Assembly (NCBI RefSeq): GCF_014174255.1
Contig: NZ_JABEQJ010000003.1
Coordinates: forward strand, 124,001-188,000
Direction: 5' to 3'
Origin: Gluconacetobacter sacchari
GTDB lineage: Bacteria; Pseudomonadota; Alphaproteobacteria; Acetobacterales; Acetobacteraceae
Length of the DNA stretch: 64,000 nucleotides
Positions within the stretch are counted from its first letter, which is position 1; the number at the start of each line of letters is the position of its first letter. The position numbers and the translations under genes are program-made. Of this stretch, positions 27,203 through 35,748 are shown one piece after another. Under the pieces are notes generated by a model. That model had not been told where the DNA came from. It ran no database searches and saw nothing but the letters and a program-made list of their open reading frames with translations.

Positions 27203-28543
27203 ATGGACGATATGGCCGGACGGGGCGAAGGGCGGGCGGGGATGACGGCCGGGGGCTGGTTTCCGGCGTGGCGGCGTACGGCGAATGCGTACAGCGTCGC
27301 GCCCGACGAATATCCGGGCTGGTGGCAGAGCATGGCCCTGGGTGGGCAGCATCTGCTGGCGATGACGGGGTCGAACGTGCTGGGGCCGCTGCTGATGGGG
27401 TTCGACCCCAATGTCGCGATCCTGTGCTCGGGCCTGGGCACGTTGCTGTTCTTTCTCGTCACCGGCGGGCGGGTGCCGAGCTATCTTGGATCCAGCTTCT
27501 CGTTCATCGCGCTCACGGTCGCGATCACGGGCTATGTCGGGCATGGTCCGAACCCCGATATCGGGCTGGCGTGCGGCGGCGTTTTCGCGGCCGGGGTCGT
27601 GTACGCGCTGATCGGTGCGATCGTGATGGCCGTCGGCCATGGATGGATCGAGCGGTTGATGCCGCCTTCCGTCACCGGAGCGATCGGGGCGGCGATCGGG
27701 CTCAATCTGGCGCCCGTCGCCACGCATGGCCTTGGGCAGGGCGATGCCGGCACCGCCTGCGGCCTGTTCGCGCTGCTGTGCATGGTCGGCTTCGCCGTCT
27801 ATGGCGGCGCCCTGGCGCGGCGCCTGTCGATCCTGCTGGCACTCGTGACATCGAGCCTGGTCTATGTCGTCGTCGCCAACGGATTGGGGCTGGCGCCGCC
27901 GGTCGATTTCGCGGGGATCGCCCGCACGCCGCCGTTCGGCGTGCCGCATTTCGCGGCGCCGCGCTTTTCCTCGCAGGCCATGATGATCTTCGCGCCGGTC
28001 GCGATCGTGCTCGTCGCCGAGAATCTGGGCCATCTCAAGGCGATCGGCGCGATGACGGGCACGTCGCTCTCGCCCCTTACGGGGCGGGCCTTTCTTGGCG
28101 ACGGGTTGGCGACGATGCTCGCGTCCCTCCTGGGTGGCACCGGGGTGACGACATATGTCGAGAATATCGGTGTCATGGCGATTTCGCGCGTCTATTCGAC
28201 GCTGGTCTTCGCCATTGCCGGGCTGTTCGCGATCCTGCTCGGGTTTTCCCCGCTGTTCGGAGCCCTGTTGCATGCCGTTCCCGAAGCCGTGCTGAGCGGG
28301 CTGGCGCTGGGTCTGTTCGGACTGATCGCCGCCACGATGGTGCGGATCTGGATCGATCACCGCGTCGATTTCTCCCAGCCCTCCACCCTGTTTCCCGTCG
28401 GGGTCGCGCTGGTCGCCGGGGCGGGCAACTTCACGCTGCATCTGGGCGGCATCACGCTGGGCGGGATCGTCACGGCAAGCCTCGCCGCCATCATCCTCCA
28501 TCAGATCCTGCACCCGCGTGCCGGCAAGGACGTGACCTCATGA
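27203..28543 (+). CDS. NCS2 family nucleobase-type permease
   Basis: Inner-membrane symporter of the uracil/xanthine (NCS2) family, about 446 residues with some 12-14 hydrophobic segments. Family signatures: WWQSMALGGQHLLAMTGSNVLGPLLMGF near 33-60, LGSSFSFIA, and GGTGVTTYVENIGVMAISRVYST near 312-334. The closest familiar relative is the pyrimidine permease RutG. It is translationally coupled to nicX (ATGA overlap), so I infer import of a hydroxypyridine or related N-heterocycle. A second start at 27242, preceded by a G-rich stretch, is possible. Confidence 0.9.
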   Translation: MDDMAGRGEGRAGMTAGGWFPAWRRTANAYSVAPDEYPGWWQSMALGGQHLLAMTGSNVLGPLLMGFDPNVAILCSGLGTLLFFLVTGGRVPSYLGSSFSFIALTVAITGYVGHGPNPDIGLACGGVFAAGVVYALIGAIVMAVGHGWIERLMPPSVTGAIGAAIGLNLAPVATHGLGQGDAGTACGLFALLCMVGFAVYGGALARRLSILLALVTSSLVYVVVANGLGLAPPVDFAGIARTPPFGVPHFAAPRFSSQAMMIFAPVAIVLVAENLGHLKAIGAMTGTSLSPLTGRAFLGDGLATMLASLLGGTGVTTYVENIGVMAISRVYSTLVFAIAGLFAILLGFSPLFGALLHAVPEAVLSGLALGLFGLIAATMVRIWIDHRVDFSQPSTLFPVGVALVAGAGNFTLHLGGITLGGIVTASLAAIILHQILHPRAGKDVTS

Positions 28544-29574
28544 GCGTAAGCGATTTCGAACTCTTTCAATCATGGCGGAAGGTTCTGGACCTGTGCGCGC
28601 TGCGGCCGGGGCAGGCGGTGACGGTGCTGACTTCGGCGGACACGAACGAGCAGACGCTGCGCTGCGCCATTCTCGCGGTGCGCGACAAGGGGGCGATCGC
28701 CAATCGGCTCGACCTGCAACCGGTCAATGGCGGCACGTCGCTGTCGCGCGATCCGCTGGCCTATGTGGGCACGACGCCGCTGACGGGAAACCGGCCGGCG
28801 TTGGAAATGCTCAAGGCCAGCGACCTGGTGCTGGACCTGATGACGCTTTTGTTCTCGGCGGAGCAGCATGAGATCCTGGCGGCGGGCGGCCGCATCCTGC
28901 TGGCGGTCGAACCGCCCGAGGTCCTCGTGCGCCTGACGCCGACGCTGGAGGACCGCGCGCGCGTGCTGGCGGCGTCGGCCACGCTGCGGGCCGCGCGCGG
29001 CATGCGCGTGACCTCGGCCGCCGGGACGGATGCGACTTTCGCGCTCGGGGATTATCCGATGCTGGAGGAATACGGTTTCGTGGATCGGCCCGGGCGGTGG
29101 GACCATTGGCCCAGCGGCTTCCTGGCCACCTGGTCCAACGAAGGGTCGGCCGAGGGCACGATCGTGCTGGCGCCGGGCGATATCCTGCTGCCGCAGAAGG
29201 CCTATGTGACCGCGCCGGTCACGCTGCGTCTGGAACGCGGCTATGTCCGCGCGATCGAGGGCGGGTACGAGGCCGGGCATCTGAAGGATTATATGGACAG
29301 TTTCGGCGATCCGGAGGTGTATGCGGTCTCGCATATCGGGTGGGGGTTGCAGAAGAAGGCGCATTGGTCGGTCATGGGTTTCTATGATCGCGAGGCGAGC
29401 ATCGGGATGGATTCGCGCGCCTGCGCCGGCAATTTCCTGTGGTCCACGGGGCCGAACAACGAGGCGGGGGGCACCCGTGATACCGCCTGCCATATCGATA
29501 TCCCCATGCGCGGCTGCACGGTGACGCTGGACGGCGAGGCGGTGGTGGTCGATGGCGTGCTGGTGGAGGATTGA
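28540..29574 (+). CDS. nicX: 2,5-dihydroxypyridine 5,6-dioxygenase
   Basis: Fe(II)-dependent ring opening of 2,5-dihydroxypyridine to N-formylmaleamate in the cytoplasm; 344 residues, as NicX of Pseudomonas putida. Recognised by long stretches shared with NicX: ILLAVEPPEVL near 122-132, EYGFVDRPGRWDHWPSGF near 175-193, YVRAIEGGYEAGHLKDYMD, SHIGWGLQKKAHWSVMG, and NFLWSTGPNNEAGGTR. The His and Glu residues in the WDHWPSG, SHIGWG and EYG segments are candidate iron ligands. ATG overlaps the permease stop. Confidence 0.95.
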   Translation: MSVSDFELFQSWRKVLDLCALRPGQAVTVLTSADTNEQTLRCAILAVRDKGAIANRLDLQPVNGGTSLSRDPLAYVGTTPLTGNRPALEMLKASDLVLDLMTLLFSAEQHEILAAGGRILLAVEPPEVLVRLTPTLEDRARVLAASATLRAARGMRVTSAAGTDATFALGDYPMLEEYGFVDRPGRWDHWPSGFLATWSNEGSAEGTIVLAPGDILLPQKAYVTAPVTLRLERGYVRAIEGGYEAGHLKDYMDSFGDPEVYAVSHIGWGLQKKAHWSVMGFYDREASIGMDSRACAGNFLWSTGPNNEAGGTRDTACHIDIPMRGCTVTLDGEAVVVDGVLVED

Positions 29575-29577
29575 GCC

Positions 29578-30213
29578 GTGAGCAACGACCTGCAACGTGA
29601 CGAAGCGCGCTACAAGGCGCAGGGTTTCGGCAACGAAATGGGGATTGCCGGCCGGGTCGGCCTGCTGATCGTCGATTTCGTCAACGGGTTCGCCGATCCG
29701 GCCGCGTTCGGCGGCGGCAATATTCCGCAGGCGATCGCGCGCACGACGACGCTGCTGGCCGCCGCGCGGCGGCTGGGCTGGAAGATCGCCCATACGCGGA
29801 TCGTCTTCGCCGATGACGGGGCGGATGCGAATATCTTCTCGCTGAAGGTGCCGACGATGCTGGGCCTGACCGAGGGCAATCCGGCCTCGGCGATCGTGCC
29901 GGAACTGGCGCCCGCGCCGGGAGAATATGTGGTGCGCAAGACCGTGCCGTCGGCTTTTTCCGGCACGCCGCTGGCGGCCTGGTATGTCGCGCACGGGGTG
30001 CAGACCGTGGTCGTCGCCGGGTGCGTGACCTCGGGCTGCGTGCGCGCGAGCGTGCTGGACGCCATGCAGGCCGGCTTTCGCCCCATCGTGGTGTCCGACT
30101 GCGTGGGCGATCGCGCGATCGGGCCGCATGAGGCCAACCTGTTCGACATGGCGCAGAAATGCGGCGACGTGCTGGAACTCGACACGCTGCTTTCGCGCAT
30201 CCCCAATCAGTGA
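29578..30213 (+). CDS. nicF: maleamate amidohydrolase
   Basis: Isochorismatase-fold enzyme that deamidates maleamate to maleate and ammonia; 211 residues. The catalytic triad is visible as Asp33 (IVDFVNGF), Lys121 (VVRKTVPSAF) and Cys154 (AGCVTSGCVRAS). Starts with GTG 3 bases after the nicX stop (GGAGGATTGAGCC upstream). In the pathway it acts third, after NicD. Confidence 0.93.
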   Translation: MSNDLQRDEARYKAQGFGNEMGIAGRVGLLIVDFVNGFADPAAFGGGNIPQAIARTTTLLAAARRLGWKIAHTRIVFADDGADANIFSLKVPTMLGLTEGNPASAIVPELAPAPGEYVVRKTVPSAFSGTPLAAWYVAHGVQTVVVAGCVTSGCVRASVLDAMQAGFRPIVVSDCVGDRAIGPHEANLFDMAQKCGDVLELDTLLSRIPNQ

Positions 30214-30230
30214 CGTTCGGAGTTTATGGC

Positions 30231-30986
30231 GTGAACAAGAGCTTTTACCGGATCGGGCAGATCGTCCCGAGTTCCAACGTGACCATGGAAACCGAAATTC
30301 CCGCCCTGCTGGCGGCCCGGCAACTGATCCGGCCCGAGCGGTTTCTGTTCCATTCGAGCCGCATGCGGATGAAGACGGTCAGCAAGGACGAATTGTCGGC
30401 GATGGACGCGCAGTCCGACCGCTGCGCGCTGGAACTCAGCGACGCGCGCGTCGATGTGCTGGGCTATGCCTGTCTGGTGGCGACCATGTCGATGGGCGTG
30501 GGGTATCACCGCGTGTCGGAGGCGCGGCTGCATGGCCGCACGGTGGAAAACGGTGCCCCGGCGCCGGTGGTGACCAGTGCCGGGGCGCTGGTCGACGGGC
30601 TGGCGACGCTGGGCGCGCGCCGGATCGTGGTCGTCGCCCCGTACATGAAGCCGCTGACGCGGCTGGTGATCGACTATCTGGCCAGCGAGGGGTACGAGGT
30701 GATCGATCATGTGGCGCTGGAAATTCCGGACAATCTGGACGTGGCGGCGCATGATCCGCGGCGCCTGCCGGGGATCGTCGCCGGCCTGACCTACAAGAAT
30801 GCCGATGCGATCGTGCTGTCGGCGTGCGTGCAGATGCCGTCGCTGCCCGTGGTGGCGACGGTCGAGGCCATGACCGGCAAGCCGGTGCTGTCGGCGGCGA
30901 TCGCCACCACCCATGCCATGCTGCGCGCGCTGGGGCTGGAACGCATCGCACCCGGGGGCGGGGCGCTGCTGTCGGGGGCGTACTGA
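30231..30986 (+). CDS. nicE: maleate cis-trans isomerase
   Basis: Isomerises maleate to fumarate, which enters the TCA cycle; 251 residues of the Asp/Glu racemase-like fold. Both catalytic cysteines are visible: Cys81 in GYACLVATMSMG and Cys199 in LSACVQMPSLP. Other matches to NicE are IGQIVPSSNVTMETEIPA at the N-terminus and the C-terminal GGGALLSGAY. GTG start at 30231 with GGAG 9 bases upstream; an extended reading into nicF is not needed. Confidence 0.95.
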   Translation: MNKSFYRIGQIVPSSNVTMETEIPALLAARQLIRPERFLFHSSRMRMKTVSKDELSAMDAQSDRCALELSDARVDVLGYACLVATMSMGVGYHRVSEARLHGRTVENGAPAPVVTSAGALVDGLATLGARRIVVVAPYMKPLTRLVIDYLASEGYEVIDHVALEIPDNLDVAAHDPRRLPGIVAGLTYKNADAIVLSACVQMPSLPVVATVEAMTGKPVLSAAIATTHAMLRALGLERIAPGGGALLSGAY

Positions 30987-31066
30987 GTTTTTTCGGGTTT
31001 CTGTCCTTTCGCTTTGGAAAAGGCGGAGCCTTGTCATTTTCGTCGATGGAATAAGGAAAGCCTGTG

Positions 31067-31873
31067 ATGACCGGCAGTCGCTTCCTCTATGGCGCGCAGG
31101 TGCGTGCCAACGGAATCCGCCAGCATTACCTGCGTTATGGCGGGCAGGGGGCGCCGCTGGTGCTGGTGCCGGGTATTACCAGCCCCGCCGTTACCTGGGG
31201 ATTCGTCGCGGAACGGCTGGCGGCGACGCATGACGTGCATGTGCTGGATGTGCGCGGGCGCGGCCTGTCGGAGACCGGGCCGGACCTTGGATACGACCTG
31301 GACAGCTATGCCGACGATGTGCGCGGGCTGATCGACGCGCTGGGCCTGGATGGCTGCGTGGTGCTGGGCCATTCGATGGGCGCGCGGATCGCCATTCGGC
31401 TGGCGCGGCGCGGGGCGGCGGCCATCGCGTCGCTGGTGCTGGTCGATCCCCCGGTCAGCGGGCCGGGGCGGCGGGCGTATCCGGCGAAGCTCGACTGGTA
31501 TGTCGACTCGATCCGTGCCGCGCGCCGGGGCATGGATGCCGATGCGATGCGTCGGTTCTGCCCCACCTGGACCGAGGAGCAACTGCGTCTGCGCGCCGAA
31601 TGGCTGCATACCTGTGACGAACTGGCGACGCGCGTGACGTTCGAGAAATTCCACACCGAGGACATCCACCAGGACCTGCCGCATCTGACGCCGCCGGTGC
31701 TGCTGATGATCGCGACCCGCGGCGGCGTGATCCTGCCCGAGGACGAGGCGGAGATCCGGACCTTGCTGCCGACGGTCCGTCTGGCCCATGTGCCCGATGC
31801 GGGGCATATGATCCCGTGGGACAATTTGGACGGGTTCTGCACGGCGGTGGAGGGGTTTCTGGCCGCGCCGTGA
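31067..31873 (+). CDS. nicD: N-formylmaleamate deformylase
   Basis: Alpha/beta hydrolase that splits N-formylmaleamate to maleamate and formate; 268 residues. Triad: Ser103 in GHSMGAR, Asp127 in LVLVDPPVSGPGRR, His247 in AGHMIPWD. ANGIRQHYLRYGGQG and LVPGITSPAVTWGFVAERL match NicD closely. The ATG at 31067 is used with AAGGAAAG upstream; GTG one codon earlier is possible. An 80-base gap separates it from nicE, the only sizeable gap in the operon. Confidence 0.94.
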   Translation: MTGSRFLYGAQVRANGIRQHYLRYGGQGAPLVLVPGITSPAVTWGFVAERLAATHDVHVLDVRGRGLSETGPDLGYDLDSYADDVRGLIDALGLDGCVVLGHSMGARIAIRLARRGAAAIASLVLVDPPVSGPGRRAYPAKLDWYVDSIRAARRGMDADAMRRFCPTWTEEQLRLRAEWLHTCDELATRVTFEKFHTEDIHQDLPHLTPPVLLMIATRGGVILPEDEAEIRTLLPTVRLAHVPDAGHMIPWDNLDGFCTAVEGFLAAP

Positions 31874-31890
31874 GCGTGGCCGACATTGAA

Positions 31891-31931
31891 GCCCCTGGAG
31901 GCGCGCGAGCGGATCGCGGCCATCCAGGGGC
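31891..31931. terminator. hairpin between convergent nicD and aqpZ
   Basis: GCCCCTGGA at 31891-31899 pairs with TCCAGGGGC at 31923-31931 across a GC-rich loop. No T run follows on either strand, so termination is plausible but not certain. Confidence 0.45.
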
Positions 31932-31958
31932 CCGGGATTATGGCCGGTGCCGGCCCGG

Positions 31959-32651
31959 TTAGGAGTCCGGCGTCGCGATCAGGGAGGTCCAGATGACGGC
32001 GCCGAGCAGGGCGCCGACGAGCGGGGCGGTCCAGAACAGCCAGAGCTGGCTGAGGGCGGCCGTCTGCGCGAAGAAGGCGACCGCCGTGGAGCGGGCGGGA
32101 TTGACCGACGTGTTCGTGACCGGAAGCGCGACCAGATGGATCAGGGTCAGCGCCAGCCCGATGGCCAGCGGGCCGAAGCCCGGGGGGGCGGTGCGGGAGG
32201 TGGCGCCCAGGATGACCACCAGGAAGCCCGCCGTCAGGGTCGTTTCGATCAGCGCGGCGGAGAGAAGCCCGTAATGGCCCGGGGACAGGGCGCCGTAGCC
32301 GTTGGAGGCGAAGCCGCCCGCCACGAAGTCCGGCCTGCCGGAGGCGATGAGGTGCAGCAGGCTGGCCGCCAGCAATCCGCCCAGCACCTGGGCGGCCCAG
32401 TAGGGCACCAGCGCGTTCCAGGGCAGCCGGCCGGCGGCGGCGGCGCCCAGTGAGACCGCCGGGTTGAAATGGCCGCCGGAGATGCCGCCCACCGCGTAGG
32501 CCATGGTGAGGACGGTCAGGCCGAAGGCGAGGGCCACGCCCGCGAAGCCGATCCCCAACTGGGGAAAGGCCGCGTCGAGGACGGCGGCGCCGCAGCCGCC
32601 GAAGACGAGCCAGAATGTGCCGAAGAATTCGGCGCCGAGTTTTTTTATCAT
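31959..32651 (-). CDS. aqpZ: aquaporin Z
   Basis: Water channel of the inner membrane; 230 residues, six TM helices and two half-helices. Both NPA boxes are intact: HFNPAVS (63-65) and SVNPARST (184-186) with the selectivity-filter Arg187; His172 is in the place of the AqpZ filter His. This favours a water channel over a glycerol facilitator. Convergent with the nic operon, apparently unrelated. Confidence 0.94.
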   Translation of the reverse strand: MIKKLGAEFFGTFWLVFGGCGAAVLDAAFPQLGIGFAGVALAFGLTVLTMAYAVGGISGGHFNPAVSLGAAAAGRLPWNALVPYWAAQVLGGLLAASLLHLIASGRPDFVAGGFASNGYGALSPGHYGLLSAALIETTLTAGFLVVILGATSRTAPPGFGPLAIGLALTLIHLVALPVTNTSVNPARSTAVAFFAQTAALSQLWLFWTAPLVGALLGAVIWTSLIATPDS

Positions 32652-33350
32652 TTTTCGAGCGTCCTCTTTCGAGCGTCCTTCGGCCGCCGCGCAGCCCCGC
32701 CGCGCGGGCGACCCGGTGTCGCGGCGGAAACTATCGCCGGATCGGGCGGCGAAAGAGTGTGAAATCGTCGGTATATCGCCGTCATCCGCCCCGGATCGCG
32801 GGTCAAAACATATGTTGCGGATGAGATATCGTAACGATACGATCGTTTCGTGACCGACAGAAAGCCGACCGACATCGTCAGGCTGGCCCTGCCGATGTCG
32901 ATTTCGGTGCGTTCCGGGCGCGGGATGGCGTGATCCCGATCGCCTTCTCGCCCTGTTCGCGCATCATGCAGGAGACGGTCGGGGCCGCCCGCACGGCGGG
33001 GTGTACGATCGTCCGTCGCCATCATCGATTCCGAAACGGCACCGGTCGGCGAGGGCGCCGCGTCGACCCAGCGGCGCACTGAGCTTCAGCGATCGAGACC
33101 GGCGCGTCATGTTGCGCAGGACGCTGGATTTCGCGGGGCCGGTCGGCATCGCCCATGACAGCCGGCCGGGTGCGCCGGGTGCGGTCGTCTATCGCTATTG
33201 CGAAGGTATCCGTGTAGAACCGGTCCGGTCACCCATATGAAAGTTCCATATGATACCCGTTCGCCGGAATATCGCCGTTTCACCAGGGGTGGATCGGCCC
33301 GTCCGCCTGCGTGCCGCCGCCAGCCGGACAGCGCGGCGCGGGGGCGGGGC
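32652..33350. other. 700-base stretch without a supported gene
   Basis: Between the divergent aqpZ and radical SAM genes. Several open frames exist on both strands but none has a ribosome site with recognisable protein features. A cluster of inverted repeats lies at 32827-32847. A decayed regulator gene is possible but I could not identify one. Confidence 0.5.
32827..32847. promoter_or_regulatory. overlapping inverted repeats, likely operator
   Basis: TATCGT-A-ACGATA (32827-32839) is a perfect inverted repeat, and AACGAT-ACG-ATCGTT (32833-32847) overlaps it. Such nested dyads are usual for TetR-type operators. It lies about 180 bases upstream of aqpZ and 500 upstream of the radical SAM gene. 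Confidence 0.5.
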
Positions 33351-34952
33351 ATGATGACCGACAACTGCAAGGTTCTGATGGTCTTTCCGCGGTTCAATGC
33401 GAGTTCGTTCTGGAATTACCAGGAAACATGCGATCTGGCCGGCGCGCGCTATCCGGCGGCGCCGCTCGGGCTGATTACCGTCGCGGCCCTCCTTCCGAAA
33501 AGCTGGGAGGTCAGGCTGGTCAATCGAAACACCGAAATCCTGTCCGACGCCGATGTGGCGTGGGCCGATCTGGTGATGACCGGCGGAATGTTGCCGCAGA
33601 GAAATGATGCCCTGCATCTTATCGATATGTGCCGGGCGCGCGGCAAGCCGGTGGTGGTCGGCGGCCCCGATGTCACGTCCAGCCCGTCTCTCTACGGCGC
33701 GGCGCATTTCCAGGTTCTCGGGGAGGCCGAGGAAATCATGGACGATTTCGTCGCGTCCTGGCGCGGCGGGGCCACGGAGGGCGTCTTCGAGGCGCCGATG
33801 GGAAAGACCGACGTTACAAAGAGCCCGCTGCCGCGCTTCGATCTTTTGAACCTGGACCATTATCTGCATGTCGGGGTGCAGTTCTCGCGCGGGTGTCCGT
33901 TCAGTTGCGCGTTCTGCGACATCATCGAGCTGTATGGCCGGGTGCCGCGCACCAAGACGAATGAGCAGGTGCTGGCCGAACTGGATGCGCTGCATGCGCT
34001 CGGCTATCGCGGGCATGTGGATTTCGTCGATGACAATCTGATCGGCAATAAAAAGGCGCTGAAGAAATTTCTGCCCGACCTGATGCGCTGGCAGAGCGAG
34101 CGGGATTTCCCGTTCGAATTTTCAACCGAGGCGTCGATCAACCTCGCCGACGATGCCGAGCTGCTGCGTAGCCTGGCGGAGACGAATTTCTTCGCGGTGT
34201 TCGTCGGAATCGAGAGTCCGGATACCGACTCGCTGGTTCTGATGCAGAAGAAGCAGAATACCCGGCGCAGCCTGCAGGAGAGCATCGCCAGGATCCATGG
34301 GGCCGGGATTTTCGTGAATGCCGGCTTTATCGTCGGGTTCGATAGCGAAAAAGGCAGCATTGCCCCCGGGATGATCGCGTGTATCGAGGATACGGCGATC
34401 CCGGTCTGCATGGTCGGCCTGCTTTATGCCCTGCCGACCACGCAATTGACGCGGCGCCTGCTGGCCGAGGGGCGTCTCTTTTCCGGTGGGGAGCAGACGC
34501 AATCGGGGGATCAATGCACCGCCGGATTGAATTTCGAGACGAAGCGGCCGCGTCGCGACGTGTTGCACGATTATCGGACGGTGCTTGAGGCGATCTATGC
34601 GCCGGTCGCGTATTTCGGCCGGGTCCGCCGGATGAGCCGGATGCTCAGGCGCAGCCGGGGCCATCGGATGGTGCGCGGGGATCTGCGCAGTTTCCTGCGG
34701 CTGCTGCTGCGTATTCGTCGGGCCGGGCCGGGAACGGCCGGGCAATTCTGGCGCATGATGCTGGATTGTGCCCTGCATAATCCGAAAGCATTGCCCTATG
34801 CGGTCATGACCAGCGCGCTTTATCTGCATCTTGGCCCGTTCGCGCGCCGGGTCGTCGGCGAGATCGACCGGGAGATCGAGGCTGTCGATCTGGGGCGGTG
34901 GCGGGCCCCGCCGCCGGTGCTGCCGGCCGAGGCGGTGCTGGTGCCGGCCTGA
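33351..34952 (+). CDS. B12-binding radical SAM protein (DUF4070 type)
   Basis: 533 residues. N-terminal cobalamin-binding-like domain (CKVLMVFPRF, APLGLITVAALLP, VVVGGPDVTS), then the radical SAM core with Cys182-x3-Cys186-x2-Cys189 (SRGCPFSCAFCDI) binding a 4Fe-4S cluster, and a C-terminal helical region like DUF4070. Such enzymes include methylases acting on unactivated carbons; hopanoid C-2 methylase HpnP has this architecture, and acetic acid bacteria are rich in hopanoids. That function is a possibility, not shown. The tandem ATGs at 33351 and 33354 follow GGGGCGGGGC. Confidence 0.85.
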   Translation: MMTDNCKVLMVFPRFNASSFWNYQETCDLAGARYPAAPLGLITVAALLPKSWEVRLVNRNTEILSDADVAWADLVMTGGMLPQRNDALHLIDMCRARGKPVVVGGPDVTSSPSLYGAAHFQVLGEAEEIMDDFVASWRGGATEGVFEAPMGKTDVTKSPLPRFDLLNLDHYLHVGVQFSRGCPFSCAFCDIIELYGRVPRTKTNEQVLAELDALHALGYRGHVDFVDDNLIGNKKALKKFLPDLMRWQSERDFPFEFSTEASINLADDAELLRSLAETNFFAVFVGIESPDTDSLVLMQKKQNTRRSLQESIARIHGAGIFVNAGFIVGFDSEKGSIAPGMIACIEDTAIPVCMVGLLYALPTTQLTRRLLAEGRLFSGGEQTQSGDQCTAGLNFETKRPRRDVLHDYRTVLEAIYAPVAYFGRVRRMSRMLRRSRGHRMVRGDLRSFLRLLLRIRRAGPGTAGQFWRMMLDCALHNPKALPYAVMTSALYLHLGPFARRVVGEIDREIEAVDLGRWRAPPPVLPAEAVLVPA

Positions 34953-34986
34953 CCGGCGCGCCGCCGTTCGGGTCGCGGACGGATGC

Positions 34987-35748
34987 CTACCAGTCCGCGC
35001 TGTGGCCGAGCTGGACCAGGATGTCCTTTCGCAGGTGCAGCAGGCGCGGGTCGTCGCGGTGGCGGTGCGGCGGGAGGTCGATCGTCAGGTCGCCGATGAT
35101 GCGGGCGGGGCGGGGGCTGAAGACGACGACCCTGGTGGCCAGCAGCAGGGCTTCCTCGACATCGTGGGTGACCATGAGGGCGGTGAAGCCGCGATCGCGC
35201 CACAGGCGGTGCAGTTCGGTCTGCATCGTCAGCCGCGTCAGGCTGTCCAGCTTGCCCAGCGGTTCGTCCAGGATCAGCACGCGCGGGTCGTTGACCAGGG
35301 CGCGGGCCAGGGCGGCGCGCTGGGCCATGCCGCCGGAGAGCTGGTGCGGCCAGGCGCGCTCGAAGCCTTTCAGCCCCACCAGTTCGATCGCGGCATCGAC
35401 CGATTCCGGGTCCTTGCGGCCGGCGATGTCGTGGCCCAGCGCCACGTTGCCGCGCACCGTCCGCCACGGATAGAGGGTCGGGTCCTGGAACATCACGATC
35501 CGGTCGGGGCCCGGGCCGGTGATCGGCGCGCCCTCGGCGCGGATCGTGCCCGCGCGTGGGGGCTCCAGCCCCGCGACCAGGCGCAGCAGGGTGGATTTGC
35601 CGCAGCCCGAGGGGCCGAGCAGGGCGACGAATTCGCCCGGCGCGATGGTCAGGCTGATGTCGTCGAGGACCGGGGTGAACGTGCCGCCGATCGTGTAGCC
35701 GTGGTCGATATGGTCGAGTGCGAGCCCCAGCGGGCGGTGGGTCACCAT
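34987..35748 (-). CDS. ABC transporter ATP-binding protein (taurine/sulfonate type)
   Basis: Cytoplasmic ATPase of a TauABC/SsuABC-type importer; 253 residues. Walker [10 protein letters not shown] at 45-53, Q-loop Gln88, signature LSGGMAQR from 137, Walker B VLILDEP from 157, and the switch His in MVTHD. The start overlaps the permease stop by 7 bases. Last gene of the three-gene operon. Confidence 0.92.
   Translation of the reverse strand: MVTHRPLGLALDHIDHGYTIGGTFTPVLDDISLTIAPGEFVALLGPSGCGKSTLLRLVAGLEPPRAGTIRAEGAPITGPGPDRIVMFQDPTLYPWRTVRGNVALGHDIAGRKDPESVDAAIELVGLKGFERAWPHQLSGGMAQRAALARALVNDPRVLILDEPLGKLDSLTRLTMQTELHRLWRDRGFTALMVTHDVEEALLLATRVVVFSPRPARIIGDLTIDLPPHRHRDDPRLLHLRKDILVQLGHSADW

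Noticed and set aside
31089-31637. Alternative plus frames inside nicD
   Set aside because: Out of frame with the alpha/beta hydrolase triad; no homology.
32850-32933. Short frame starting GTG after the nested dyads, at first sight a TetR-like start
   Set aside because: Only 27 codons, and no helix-turn-helix continues in any frame.
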